DNA from: Flavihumibacter petaseus NBRC 106054 | GTDB lineage: Bacteria; Bacteroidota; Bacteroidia; Chitinophagales; Chitinophagaceae | Assembly (NCBI RefSeq): GCF_000974785.1 | Contig: NZ_BBWV01000001.1 | Coordinates: 1,054,001-1,118,000, forward strand | Length of the DNA stretch: 64,000 nt | Direction of reading: 5' to 3' | Shown: piece after piece, positions 26,745 through 36,483 of the stretch | Numbering within the stretch: position 1 is the stretch's first letter | Layout: every line of letters starts with the position of its first letter | Notes under the pieces: generated by a model | What the model was told of the DNA's origin: nothing | Seen by the model: only the letters and a program-made list of their open reading frames with translations | Databases searched by the model: none | Translations under genes and position numbers: made by a program

Positions 26745-27761
26745 TCAATCGTTATGGATCATTGCTTTCAGTACGCCAGAAACCGGATCAAGCCAGAAAG
26801 GAAATTTCGCAGCCGCGTCCCGGAATTCAGTACGGTGAGTGATCATGGTGAGTGGTTCGGTTTTACCCGATGCTATGGCATCAATTACATTGTCAAAATC
26901 TTCGCGTGTGGCGTTGCGGCTGCTCATCAGGCAGGTTTCCCGTTTGTGAAATTCGGGATGGCTGAATGCAAATGGCGCCTTCTGCAAACCAACCAGCACA
27001 TATCTTCCTCCATGCGCAACATATTGCAACCCCGCTTCTATCGCACGCAGATTACCTGTTGCATCGAACACAGCGGTAGGCATTTCTCCCGAAGTAATTT
27101 CCTGCAAATGTTCCATGACGTTGCCGTTGGATGAATTGACCACATATGAAGCCCTGCCATCCCGCCGGCAAATCTCGAGTCGCGATGCCTGCGTATCCAA
27201 CGCAATTACTTCGCCATCCTGCAGTTGTGCAGCCTCCATAATGGCCATACCGATCGGACCAGCACCTACTACCAGTACCCGCTCACCGGGAACAATAGCA
27301 GCGATCCGGGCAGCATGTGCTCCGATCGCCAGTGGCTCCACCATAGCGAGCGCATCATGACCAAGTCCACGCGATTTAACCAGTTTGTCAACGGGCACCC
27401 GGATATATTCCGCCATTCCGCCATCCACATGCACCCCGATAACCTGCATCTGTACACAACAATTGCTTTTTCCCCTGCGGCAGGCAACGCACTGACCACA
27501 ATTCAGATAAGGAAGAAAGGTAACTGTCTCGCCCGGCTCAAATCCACGTCCTGGTTCGATATCAACAATATCGGCGGACAACTCATGCCCCAGTATGCGG
27601 GGATAGGAAAAATAGGGTTGTGTGCCATCATAGGCATGCAGGTCTGTGCCGCAGACTCCGATCCGGCGGATCCGCAGGATGGCCTGACCCGGTTCAGCAG
27701 ATGGATCCGGCCTTTGTTCAAATTCAAGGCGCAGGGGTTCAGTGCAGACTAATGCTTTCAT
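26745..27761 (-). CDS. Zinc-dependent alcohol/sugar dehydrogenase
   Basis: A 338-residue medium-chain dehydrogenase. The catalytic zinc site is formed by [12 protein letters not shown] and GHE, and the structural zinc by the Cys cluster [15 protein letters not shown]. The Rossmann loop is [11 protein letters not shown] followed by ALDTQ, whose Asp favours NAD over NADP. Similar enzymes oxidise polyols, threonine or sugars such as L-fucose. The tight link (4 bases) with the GH95 fucosidase downstream suggests a role in sugar oxidation, but the substrate is inferred from context only. Confidence 0.92.
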   Translation of the reverse strand: MKALVCTEPLRLEFEQRPDPSAEPGQAILRIRRIGVCGTDLHAYDGTQPYFSYPRILGHELSADIVDIEPGRGFEPGETVTFLPYLNCGQCVACRRGKSNCCVQMQVIGVHVDGGMAEYIRVPVDKLVKSRGLGHDALAMVEPLAIGAHAARIAAIVPGERVLVVGAGPIGMAIMEAAQLQDGEVIALDTQASRLEICRRDGRASYVVNSSNGNVMEHLQEITSGEMPTAVFDATGNLRAIEAGLQYVAHGGRYVLVGLQKAPFAFSHPEFHKRETCLMSSRNATREDFDNVIDAIASGKTEPLTMITHRTEFRDAAAKFPFWLDPVSGVLKAMIHND

Positions 27762-27828
27762 GATTCTGTAAACCTAACAGGAATAACGAAAGCAGGCAGA
27801 CAATTAACTACCAAAATATTGTGCGATT

Positions 27829-30486
27829 TTAACTCACTTCCTTTCTATGGATGATCAGCTTGTACAGTTCCATCACCAGCAACACGGAAGCAGCAGCAGG
27901 CAACAGCAATAGCCACTCTCTCATCCGGATCGGTTCGAGCTGGAGGGTACTGTTCAGACCGGGAATATAAGCAGCCGAAACATGTAACAGCTGCGCACAG
28001 ACAATACCAAGTATCAGTACCCAGTTGTTCCGGAGGGGAATCCGGAAAAGGCTTTTGGTCTCAGACCGGCAATTCAGTACATGAAAATTTTGCAGCAACA
28101 CCATCAGCATCATAACGACCGTACGGCCATGACGCTCATTGAATCCCGGCTGTTTCATCAGGTACAGCCAAACACCGAACACCACCCCGGCTATGGTTAG
28201 TGCCGATACGATGATCTGGCTGTTCATCCTTTTATCGAAAATACTTTCGTCCGGCTTTCGGGGCGGTTTGTGCATCACCTGGGGGTCTCCTTTTTCAAAC
28301 GCAAGCGCAATATCCTGGATCCCGTTAGTCACCAGGTTCAGCCAAAGCAATTGTACTGCTATAAATGGCAGGGGAACATTCAGGAAAAGCGACAGGGCTA
28401 CTGTCAGCAACTCCGCTGCCCCGGTGGAGATCAGGAGGTAAATGATCTTCCGGAGATTGTCAAATGTGAACCGGCCTTCCTCCACGCCAGCTTCGATTGA
28501 GGCAAAATTGTTGTCGGTCACTATGATCGAGCTGGCCTCCTTTGCAAGATCGGTTCCTGAACCCATTGCCACCCCAATATGTGCCGACTTCAATGCCGGC
28601 GCATCATTGGCACCGTCTCCCGTTACGGCTACAAAATGCCCCAACGATTTCATCGCCTCAACGATCTTCTGTTTCTGCAGCGGCGCCACCCGCGCAAATA
28701 CTTTTTTCGCTTTGATCTTTTCCGCCAGTTCCTTCGGTGTAAGCTTATCGATGGAGGACAATTCCACTCCTGAGATCACTTCTTCTGCCGATTCAGCCAG
28801 GCCCAGTGAACGTGCAATGGACAGTGCCGTCGCCGGATGATCGCCAGTCACCATCACCACTTCTATTCCCGCATCCCGGCAATTTTTAACCGCTGTCTTA
28901 GCTTCCTCCCGCAACGGATCGATCATGCCGATCAAACCCAGCAACTGCAAATCCGGCAACTGCTTCAGATCCGTTTGTGTGGCCGGCGAACCGGCAAGGG
29001 CCAGCACCCGGTAACCATCAGCTGCCATTTTTTCTGCTACTTCATTGACCTTGTCCCTGGCAGTTGGTCCAAGTTTCTCCAGTACGATCTCCACCGCACC
29101 CTTCATGGCAAAATATTGCCCCCCCTCCCGTTTATAGAACACTGCCGAGAATTTTCTTTCCGACTCATAAGGGATTATTTCCACCACTTCGGCCTGTGCT
29201 TTAAAAAACTTCGGGTCCTTACCCACTTTGTAAGACAATGCACGAAGCGCCACATCCACGGCATCACCGGAATGTTCCCAACCATCTCCTGTTTTTCGCA
29301 GTATGCCTTCATTCGCCATAATTGCGGCCAGTAGAAAAGTACTCATCTCCGCATCCGGCTGACCATCCAGTGTAACCGGCTGGCCATCTGCAAGTATCTG
29401 TCCATCGCCGTTGTATCCCTGTCCGCTGACCTCATAATATTGTCCGTCAGGGAGGTAGAGTTGCTTTACAGACTGTTGGTCCATGGTAAGTGTACCTGTC
29501 TTGTCCGATGCGATCATGGTACAGCTGCCGAGGCCTTCCACGGCCGGCAGCTTGCGAACGATCACATTGCGTTTCGCCATACGGCGGGTGCCGATGGATA
29601 ATGCCACAGTCAATGCAACGGGCAATCCTTCCGGAATGGCACTAACGCCAACTGCCACCATCAGGAAAAATATTTCCTTAGGCGGCATTCCTTCAAGGTA
29701 CCCGATCACACCCAGGATCACACACACCACCAAAACAATAATGCTGATCTTTTTGGAGAACGATTCCATGCGCTGAACAAGCGGTGGTTTTTCTCCTGAT
29801 GTCTGCCGTAGTGAATCAGCGATCTGACCGATCTCTGTATGCGCGGCGGTTCCTGTGATCACGCCGACACCCCTGCCCTTCTGAACGGTCGTAGCGGCAA
29901 ATGCCATGTTGACCCGGTCGCCCAGTGCGATATTACCATTGCCATTCAGTTTGTCTGTATGCTTGTGCACAGCTTCTGACTCGCCGGTGAGCAGGGCCTC
30001 TTCCACCGTCAGGTCGTGTGACTCAATCAACCGGATATCCGCCGGAACCTTTACCCCGCTTTCCAGCAGCACGATATCTCCTGGAACCAACTCCTCTGAA
30101 TCAACTTCATGGATGCCATTGTCACGTTTCACGCGGCTGCGCACTTTCACAAGATTGCGCAGGGCCTGGGCACTGTTCTCTGCCTGCCATTCCTGGTAGG
30201 TGCCCAGTATTGCATTGATCACGATGATAGCGGTAATAAAAATGGCATCGGTAGTATCACCGGTCACGACCGAAATAATTGCGGCGCCGATCAGCACATA
30301 GATCAGCGGATCGAGGAACTGGTGCAAAAAAATTCCCATCAATGTCTTTGACTTTGGCTGGGGAATGGAATTCCTGCCATACTCCGAAAGGCGTTGCTGA
30401 ACCTCGCCTGCGTTAAGGCCTTCGCGCTTTGCGCCAAGTGTGCTTAATGTCTCATCGACGGTGGATAGATGCCAGTTTGATTCCAT
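27829..30486 (-). CDS. P-type cation-transporting ATPase (Ca2+-ATPase-like)
   Basis: An 885-residue P2-type ATPase in the inner membrane. Visible elements: the N-terminal cation ATPase domain, TGES actuator loop, PEGLP in TM4, the phosphorylation motif SDKTGTLT with Asp328, and VTGDGANDAPAL. The family is Ca2+-ATPase-like, but TM6 reads NLVTNGIQDIALAFE, where the SERCA-type pump has Asp in the TDG position. The transported ion (Ca2+, Na+, K+ or Mn2+) is therefore uncertain. It appears to be monocistronic, 67 bases from the dehydrogenase gene and 56 from the GMC gene. Confidence 0.95.
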   Translation of the reverse strand: MESNWHLSTVDETLSTLGAKREGLNAGEVQQRLSEYGRNSIPQPKSKTLMGIFLHQFLDPLIYVLIGAAIISVVTGDTTDAIFITAIIVINAILGTYQEWQAENSAQALRNLVKVRSRVKRDNGIHEVDSEELVPGDIVLLESGVKVPADIRLIESHDLTVEEALLTGESEAVHKHTDKLNGNGNIALGDRVNMAFAATTVQKGRGVGVITGTAAHTEIGQIADSLRQTSGEKPPLVQRMESFSKKISIIVLVVCVILGVIGYLEGMPPKEIFFLMVAVGVSAIPEGLPVALTVALSIGTRRMAKRNVIVRKLPAVEGLGSCTMIASDKTGTLTMDQQSVKQLYLPDGQYYEVSGQGYNGDGQILADGQPVTLDGQPDAEMSTFLLAAIMANEGILRKTGDGWEHSGDAVDVALRALSYKVGKDPKFFKAQAEVVEIIPYESERKFSAVFYKREGGQYFAMKGAVEIVLEKLGPTARDKVNEVAEKMAADGYRVLALAGSPATQTDLKQLPDLQLLGLIGMIDPLREEAKTAVKNCRDAGIEVVMVTGDHPATALSIARSLGLAESAEEVISGVELSSIDKLTPKELAEKIKAKKVFARVAPLQKQKIVEAMKSLGHFVAVTGDGANDAPALKSAHIGVAMGSGTDLAKEASSIIVTDNNFASIEAGVEEGRFTFDNLRKIIYLLISTGAAELLTVALSLFLNVPLPFIAVQLLWLNLVTNGIQDIALAFEKGDPQVMHKPPRKPDESIFDKRMNSQIIVSALTIAGVVFGVWLYLMKQPGFNERHGRTVVMMLMVLLQNFHVLNCRSETKSLFRIPLRNNWVLILGIVCAQLLHVSAAYIPGLNSTLQLEPIRMREWLLLLPAAASVLLVMELYKLIIHRKEVS

Positions 30487-30542
30487 CTACCTAATATACC
30501 ACAAACCTTTTTAGGCCCGGGTTAAAGAATCAGTACCGGTGC

Positions 30543-32222
30543 CTAGAGATTTTGTTTTTTCAGTTCATCCACCGCGTGAGCTGCAGCCCGGGCGGTAAAC
30601 GCCATATAGGTGAGCGATGGATTCTGACAGGCAGATGAAACCATGAAAGCGCCGTCGGTTACAAATACATTCTTCGCATCCCACACCTGGTTGTATTTGT
30701 TCAGCACCGAATTCTTTGGATCGCTACCCATCCGCGCCGTTCCCATTTCATGAATGCCATGACCCATTGCATGACCCACGTCGTAAGACCGTACATTTTT
30801 CGCACCGCCTGCTTCCAGTATAGCCCTGAGATCATCTACAATGGCTTTCCGCATCTTCCGCTCATTGTCTTTCAGCTCAGCATCCATCGACAGCACCGGA
30901 AGCCCCCACTTGTCCTTCACGTTTGAGTCAAGGAAAATGCGGTTCTCATGATAGGGCAATATCTCACCAAAACCCGTGGCGCCGATTTCCCAGCCACCTG
31001 CTTCAGTTAAACCGTCTTTAAGGTCCTTACCAATATTCAGCTCAGCAACGTCCCTACTCCATCCGGTACGACTCGCTGAACCCTGGTAACCATATCCCCT
31101 CAGGAAGTCGCGTTTATCATTGCCGATATTGGCAAACCGGGGAATATAAAATCCGGTCGGACGACGGCCAAAATAATACTGGTCTTCATAGCCTTCTATA
31201 TCTCCGCTCGCACCCAGGTTATAATGGTGATCCATTACGTTATGCCCAAGCTCCCCGCTGCTGCTGCCTAGCCCGCCGGGCCAGATGTCTGTAGCAGAAT
31301 TCATCAGCACCCACGCCGAATTCAGCGCCGATGCGCAGAGGAATACGAGTTTTGATTTGAACTGATAGGTCTTACTGGTTTCGGTATCCATGATTTCCAC
31401 GCCGGATGCCTTCTTCTTGTCATTATCCATCAATACCCGCATCACCAGGGAATATGGCCGCACCACAAGGTTGCCGGTTTTCATGGCTGCAGGAAATGTA
31501 GAAGACTGCGTGCTGAAATAGCCACCGAAAGGACACCCTTCCCAGCAACGGTTGCGCGACTGGCAACCCGGCCGGTTCTCCAGCGGTTTTGTAATATTCG
31601 CAACCCTGCCGACAATCATGTGCCGGGTGTCACCATATTGCTTTTTGATCCTTGCCGCAACATCCTTTTCCACACAGTTCAGGTCAAATGGCGGCATGAA
31701 TTTTCCATCAGGAAGATGCGCCAGTCCATCAAGCGCTCCGCTGATCCCGGCAAAGGATTCCACATGATCATACCACGGCGCGATCTCCTTATAGTTCACC
31801 GGCCAGGGAATCGCAATGCCATCTTTTGCATTCGCCTCAAAATCCATTTCGCTCCAGCGGTAACTCTGCCTTCCCCACAAAATGGAACGTCCTCCGAAAC
31901 GGTAACTTCTCCACCATGTAAACGGCTTTACTTCTGTATAAGGATTCTCGATCTCGTTTGCCCAGGCATCCATCACCGCTTCATTCGCTGCCCATCCCCG
32001 GTGAATCACCGGGTAATCTTTCCGCTGCTGCACCGTTGTTGCACCACGGTGTGGCATCTCCCATGGATTTTTATTGGCAGTCTTGTAATCTTTAATGTGT
32101 TCGTGCGGACCACCGCGTTCCAGCAGCAGCACTTTCAGACCGCGTTCGCACAGTTCTTTTGCGGCCCATCCACCACTGATGCCGGAGCCTACTACAATGG
32201 CATCATATTGATTATCTGGCAT
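30543..32222 (-). CDS. GMC-family FAD oxidoreductase
   Basis: A 559-residue FAD-dependent glucose-methanol-choline oxidoreductase. The FAD motif is VVGSGISGGWAAKEL near the N-terminus, and the C-terminal active site has HAMGHGIHEMGTARMG and CQNPSLTYMAFTARAA. The length and the Cys pattern CQSRNRCWEGCPFGGY resemble gluconate- or sugar-dehydrogenase large subunits. The small Tat-secreted subunit 3 that normally accompanies these in Bacteroidota is not adjacent, and there is no signal peptide. Substrate is probably a sugar or polyol; partner electron carrier unknown. Confidence 0.93.
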   Translation of the reverse strand: MPDNQYDAIVVGSGISGGWAAKELCERGLKVLLLERGGPHEHIKDYKTANKNPWEMPHRGATTVQQRKDYPVIHRGWAANEAVMDAWANEIENPYTEVKPFTWWRSYRFGGRSILWGRQSYRWSEMDFEANAKDGIAIPWPVNYKEIAPWYDHVESFAGISGALDGLAHLPDGKFMPPFDLNCVEKDVAARIKKQYGDTRHMIVGRVANITKPLENRPGCQSRNRCWEGCPFGGYFSTQSSTFPAAMKTGNLVVRPYSLVMRVLMDNDKKKASGVEIMDTETSKTYQFKSKLVFLCASALNSAWVLMNSATDIWPGGLGSSSGELGHNVMDHHYNLGASGDIEGYEDQYYFGRRPTGFYIPRFANIGNDKRDFLRGYGYQGSASRTGWSRDVAELNIGKDLKDGLTEAGGWEIGATGFGEILPYHENRIFLDSNVKDKWGLPVLSMDAELKDNERKMRKAIVDDLRAILEAGGAKNVRSYDVGHAMGHGIHEMGTARMGSDPKNSVLNKYNQVWDAKNVFVTDGAFMVSSACQNPSLTYMAFTARAAAHAVDELKKQNL

Positions 32223-32319
32223 AGTATCGTTTGTTGCAGAATGAATGTAGGGATCACTCCTGAAAAATCACTATTATTATAGAATTGTATTAGAATTCGA
32301 CAAGATTTTATCAATCCAC

Positions 32320-35300
32320 ATGAGGATTATTGTCATTCTCATAACTGCTTGCCTGGCCTGGATAACTGCTGCTGCCCAAACGCTGCCTGTACGGTACATT
32401 GGTATCGACAAGGGGTTGTCTAACAATGCCGTAGTGTGCATCTACCAGGATCATGACGGCTTCTTCTGGTTTGGAACATACGATGGCCTCAACCGCTATG
32501 ACGGTTATAACTTTACCATTTTCCGCAATAAGATCGGGGACAGCAGTTCACTGATCAACAATAATGTTTATACCATTGAAGGGGACCGCCACCATAATCT
32601 CTGGGTCGGCGGACAAAAAGGTGCCTGCGTATACGATCCGCTGCTGGGGAAATTCAGACCGCTAAAGTTTTTCAGCACAGGAAATCCCAAACCTTACCTG
32701 CTGCAGGACGGCGTATTTTCTATCCGCTCCCTTAACAATGGAAATATCCTGGCAGGTACCCAACGAAACGGGTTGATCCTGTTCAAAGATCCTGATCAAC
32801 CGGGAGTCCAGTTGCCCGGTCCGGCAGCAGAAAACGGGCAATATGAAATCTCTGCTATCGAAGAAGATACCCTTCACCGGAAAGTATGGGTATTTGTGCG
32901 CCAGTTTGGCCTGTGTCAGTATGATATCGCTGCAGGAAAACTGTTGCTCATCAATAACCAGCATCGACAGGCAAGCCACCTCGCTGTGGACCATGAAGGA
33001 AATGTGTGGATCGCAACCAACGAAGGGGTATTCCGGTATCGTGTTGCAGACAATACCATGGAAGGTAATTTCCTTCCTGCAAACTACAAGATTGTTCAGC
33101 TGATGTTTGACCGGCAGAACATTTTATGGATCGCCTCTGACGGCGGCGGACTATGGCAACTGCAACCCGGTTCACCTGAAGCGCGCCCCTTGCGTTCAGC
33201 TAACGGAGAACCTTACACGAACAGCAACGCCATCTATGATATTTATGAAGACCGGGAAGGCCGCAAGTGGGTCGGTACCCTTCGGGGCGGCATCAATATA
33301 CTGGAACCGTATGACCGGCCTTTTACCTTATTGTCTGAACCCGTCCGGCACCAGTCGGACATCATCAAAAATTTCATTCTGGCATTTTGTGAGGACCGCG
33401 CCGGTAATCTCTGGATCGGTACAGATGGTGCCGGCCTCCGTTATTGGAACCGCCAGAGCAACCAAACCGAATCATTTACTGCCGCACCTGGAAACACCAG
33501 CACACTCAGCAGCAATTTTATTACAGGTGTAATGGAAGACCAGGTGGGTAATGTATGGGTCTCTACCTGGCAGGGAGGGATCAACCGATTTAACTGGAAG
33601 ACACGCAGGTTTGAACAATTTGTCTGCTTCAATCCATACACACAGGCTGCAGAAAACAATACCTGGATCGTTTACGAAGACCGGCAGCACCGCATCTGGG
33701 CAAGTGCCACCAACGACGGCAGCCTCTACCTTTTCAGTGTAGAACACAATCGCTTTGAAATATTTGATCCGGCCATTCAGAATATCCAGTCACTGTTTGA
33801 AGACGCTTCCGGAAATTTCTGGGGTGGCAATTACACTTCCCTGTTCCGGATCGACCGCGAGAACAAACAACACCAGGTATTTCCCCTTGAAACGACGATC
33901 CGCTGTATCTATGAAGACCATAATGGCCAGCTCTGGTTGGGTACCCAACCGGACGGCCTCCTGCAGTTTGACCGCAAAACAGGAAAATACCGGCAATTCA
34001 CCACAGCCGACGGGCTGCCCAGCAATACTATCCTGCGCATCCTGGAAGATGGCAAAGGTTATCTCTGGCTGAGCAGCTTCAACGGACTCAGCAGGTTTGA
34101 TCCGCGCACCAATACCTTCCGGAACTTTATACAGCCGGATGGGCTGCAAAGCAACCAGTTCAGCTTCAATGCAGCGGTTGCTTTGAAAAACGGAGACCTC
34201 GCCTTTGGTGGCATCGGCGGGTTCAACCTCTTTAACCCGGACAGCATCATTACCCGCAAGGAAGCACACCCGGTTTACCTCAGCAATATCATCATCAACA
34301 ACCGGCCAGTCCAGGAACAGCAGCACCTGATCACCGCACACGAGCTGGATAAGATCACCCGCATTGAGGTCCCCTTCAGCCAGGCCTCCCTGTCACTCGA
34401 CTTTCTCGCGCTGGATTTCTCGGGTGGCGATAAGATCACCTATGCCTACCAGCTGGAGGGGTGGGATAAAACCTGGTCTTATACCAACAATGCACGGTCT
34501 GCACGCTATTCAAGGCTGCAGGAAGGGAACTATAATTTCCGGGTCAGGATCCGGGATGCCGAAGGAAAATGGACCAATGAGACCAGCCTCCTGCAGATCG
34601 TGGTCCTGCCACCCTGGTACCGCAGCTGGTGGGCCTATCTCTTATATATAGCAGCCTCCCTGTCTGCCATCTATCTTTATTTATTATATGCCCGCCGGCA
34701 GGAAAGACTTCGGTTCGAAGTGCGCCTCGCCCACCTGGAAACGGAAAATGAAAAGGTGCTCAATGAACGCAAGCTTGATTTCTTTACCAATATTTCCCAT
34801 GAATTCCGCGCGCCGCTATCCCTGATCATCAATCCCCTGAAAAAATTACTGGATGCTGAGGGATCCGGCAAAAACCGGGATGACCTGCATATTGTTTACC
34901 GCAATGCCCGTCGCCTGATCAGTCTCGTCGACCAGTTGCTGCTCTTCCGGAAAGCAGACAGCGGTACGGGTAAGCTGCAATGCTCGCCGGTTGATATTGT
35001 GGCACTTTGCCAGGATGTTTACCATTGCTTTATCCAGCAGGCGCGAACCGCCGGAATCGCCTACACCTTCAACAACCTGTCCGGTCACGACAAACACGTG
35101 CTGCTGCTCGACCGTGAAAAAATGGAAATCGTTCTCTTTAACCTCTTATCCAACGCATTCAAGTTTACCCCCGACGAGGGAAAGATCAGCCTGGAACTCA
35201 GGGAAGACGATGGATTCCTGGGCATCACCATTTCTGACAGCGGCTGCGGGATCGCTGATGCAGAGCTGGCGACCATTTTTGAAAAGTTCCGCCAGGCAGG

Positions 35301-36381
35301 CAAACAGAAAAAAGACCGGAAACCGGGATTCGGAATCGGACTTTACCTGGTCAAGACATTCGTGGAAGCCCACCAGGGTGTGATCCGCTGTTTTTCCAGG
35401 AAAGGCGAAGGAACCAGTTTTGAATTGCTGATACCGCTCCAGGAACCGGCAACCGAAGAAGCCCCCGTTGGTGACGAACTGGCCGGCAGCGGTCTGCTTG
35501 AAGAACTGGCCGCACCTGGTATTGAAGCCGGTATTGCCGCTTTGAGCAGCCAGGGGAAGGGGCGAGTGGCCGAAGAATCCATTACCGAAAAGAAAACATT
35601 GCTGCTGGTGGACGACAACCGTGAATTGCTGCAGTACCTCCAGGAGCTGTTTTCCACCCGGTTTGTAGTCTATACTGCCGAAAGCGGGGAAGCCGGTTTG
35701 ATCAGCGCCCTGCAAACCATCCCTGACCTGGTGATCAGTGATGTCAATATGACCGGGATGAACGGCGTGGAGCTGTGCAGCGCTATCAAGAAGTCACCAC
35801 AGCTTGCCCACATACCTGTTATCCTGCTGACCGGTGAAACGGCGAAGGAAACCCAGCTGCTGGGTATCGAGGGGGGCGCTGATGATTATATACTGAAACC
35901 ATTTGACGCAAACCTACTGGTTGCAAAAACAGAAACCATTATCAAGAACAGGTCCCTCCTGCAGCGTTACTTTTTTGACAGCATCACCCTCCATGAATCG
36001 GCTGTCAAGGTTCCTGCAGAATACCAGGAGTTCCTGCGCCGGTGTATCCAGGTCGTAGAAGAAAACATCGATGTGGAAGAATTCACGATCGCCAGGTTCG
36101 CCAAAGCCATGGGAATGAGCAGGAGCCGGCTGTATGAAAAGGTAAAAGCTATCTCCGGGCAGTCCCTGAATGCATTTGTCCGCTCCATCCGCCTCCGAAG
36201 GGCGGCTGTCCTCCTGCTCACAGAGGATCTCAATATTAACCAGGCCGCCTACCAGGTCGGTATCGAAGACGTCCGGTATTTCCGGGAACAGTTTGTAAAA
36301 CTGTTCGGCATGAACCCGTCAGAATATATTAGAAGATACCGCCATTCCTTTAACCGGGAATACAATATCATCAAGAAATAG
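32320..36381 (+). CDS. Hybrid two-component regulator (HTCS): propeller sensor, kinase, receiver, AraC output
   Basis: A 1353-residue one-protein two-component system. Signal peptide ~1-19, then two seven-bladed regulator propellers (repeats such as IYQDHDGFFWFGTYDGLNRYD) to about residue 690, a Y_Y_Y domain (YAYQLEGWDKTWSY), one transmembrane segment (WWAYLLYIAASLSAIYLYLL), HisKA with His827 (NISHEFRAPLSL), HATPase, receiver with Asp1141 (VISDVNMTGMNG) and a C-terminal AraC helix-turn-helix (FAKAMGMSRSRLYEKVKA). These regulators bind an oligosaccharide in the periplasm and activate the neighbouring polysaccharide locus, here susC onward. Confidence 0.97.
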   Translation: MRIIVILITACLAWITAAAQTLPVRYIGIDKGLSNNAVVCIYQDHDGFFWFGTYDGLNRYDGYNFTIFRNKIGDSSSLINNNVYTIEGDRHHNLWVGGQKGACVYDPLLGKFRPLKFFSTGNPKPYLLQDGVFSIRSLNNGNILAGTQRNGLILFKDPDQPGVQLPGPAAENGQYEISAIEEDTLHRKVWVFVRQFGLCQYDIAAGKLLLINNQHRQASHLAVDHEGNVWIATNEGVFRYRVADNTMEGNFLPANYKIVQLMFDRQNILWIASDGGGLWQLQPGSPEARPLRSANGEPYTNSNAIYDIYEDREGRKWVGTLRGGINILEPYDRPFTLLSEPVRHQSDIIKNFILAFCEDRAGNLWIGTDGAGLRYWNRQSNQTESFTAAPGNTSTLSSNFITGVMEDQVGNVWVSTWQGGINRFNWKTRRFEQFVCFNPYTQAAENNTWIVYEDRQHRIWASATNDGSLYLFSVEHNRFEIFDPAIQNIQSLFEDASGNFWGGNYTSLFRIDRENKQHQVFPLETTIRCIYEDHNGQLWLGTQPDGLLQFDRKTGKYRQFTTADGLPSNTILRILEDGKGYLWLSSFNGLSRFDPRTNTFRNFIQPDGLQSNQFSFNAAVALKNGDLAFGGIGGFNLFNPDSIITRKEAHPVYLSNIIINNRPVQEQQHLITAHELDKITRIEVPFSQASLSLDFLALDFSGGDKITYAYQLEGWDKTWSYTNNARSARYSRLQEGNYNFRVRIRDAEGKWTNETSLLQIVVLPPWYRSWWAYLLYIAASLSAIYLYLLYARRQERLRFEVRLAHLETENEKVLNERKLDFFTNISHEFRAPLSLIINPLKKLLDAEGSGKNRDDLHIVYRNARRLISLVDQLLLFRKADSGTGKLQCSPVDIVALCQDVYHCFIQQARTAGIAYTFNNLSGHDKHVLLLDREKMEIVLFNLLSNAFKFTPDEGKISLELREDDGFLGITISDSGCGIADAELATIFEKFRQAGKQKKDRKPGFGIGLYLVKTFVEAHQGVIRCFSRKGEGTSFELLIPLQEPATEEAPVGDELAGSGLLEELAAPGIEAGIAALSSQGKGRVAEESITEKKTLLLVDDNRELLQYLQELFSTRFVVYTAESGEAGLISALQTIPDLVISDVNMTGMNGVELCSAIKKSPQLAHIPVILLTGETAKETQLLGIEGGADDYILKPFDANLLVAKTETIIKNRSLLQRYFFDSITLHESAVKVPAEYQEFLRRCIQVVEENIDVEEFTIARFAKAMGMSRSRLYEKVKAISGQSLNAFVRSIRLRRAAVLLLTEDLNINQAAYQVGIEDVRYFREQFVKLFGMNPSEYIRRYRHSFNREYNIIKK

Positions 36382-36385
36382 GCAT

Positions 36386-36416
36386 TTTACCCCCTTTTTA
36401 AACGCAATTTACCCCC
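36386..36416 (+). promoter_or_regulatory. Putative AraC-type operator: 22-bp-spaced direct repeat of TTTACCCCC
   Basis: TTTACCCCC occurs at 36386-36394 and 36408-36416, exactly 22 bases apart on the same face of the helix. It lies 68-98 bases upstream of the susC ATG and directly after the HTCS gene, whose AraC domain would be expected to bind such direct repeats. The second copy overlaps the 5' arm of a hairpin. Confidence 0.5.
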
Positions 36417-36440
36417 CTGAGTGCCCCACTCGGGGGTTTT
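36413..36440 (+). terminator. Possible intrinsic terminator after the HTCS gene
   Basis: An imperfect stem CCCCC-T-GAGTG pairs with CACTCGGGGG around a three-base loop with one bulged T, followed by TTTT. It would end HTCS transcription before susC. Its 5' arm shares bases with the TTTACCCCC repeat, so part of the symmetry may be incidental. Confidence 0.5.
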
Positions 36441-36483
36441 AAATTAGCCCTACCAACCAATCAAAAACGAAACTGCTTGCTGT

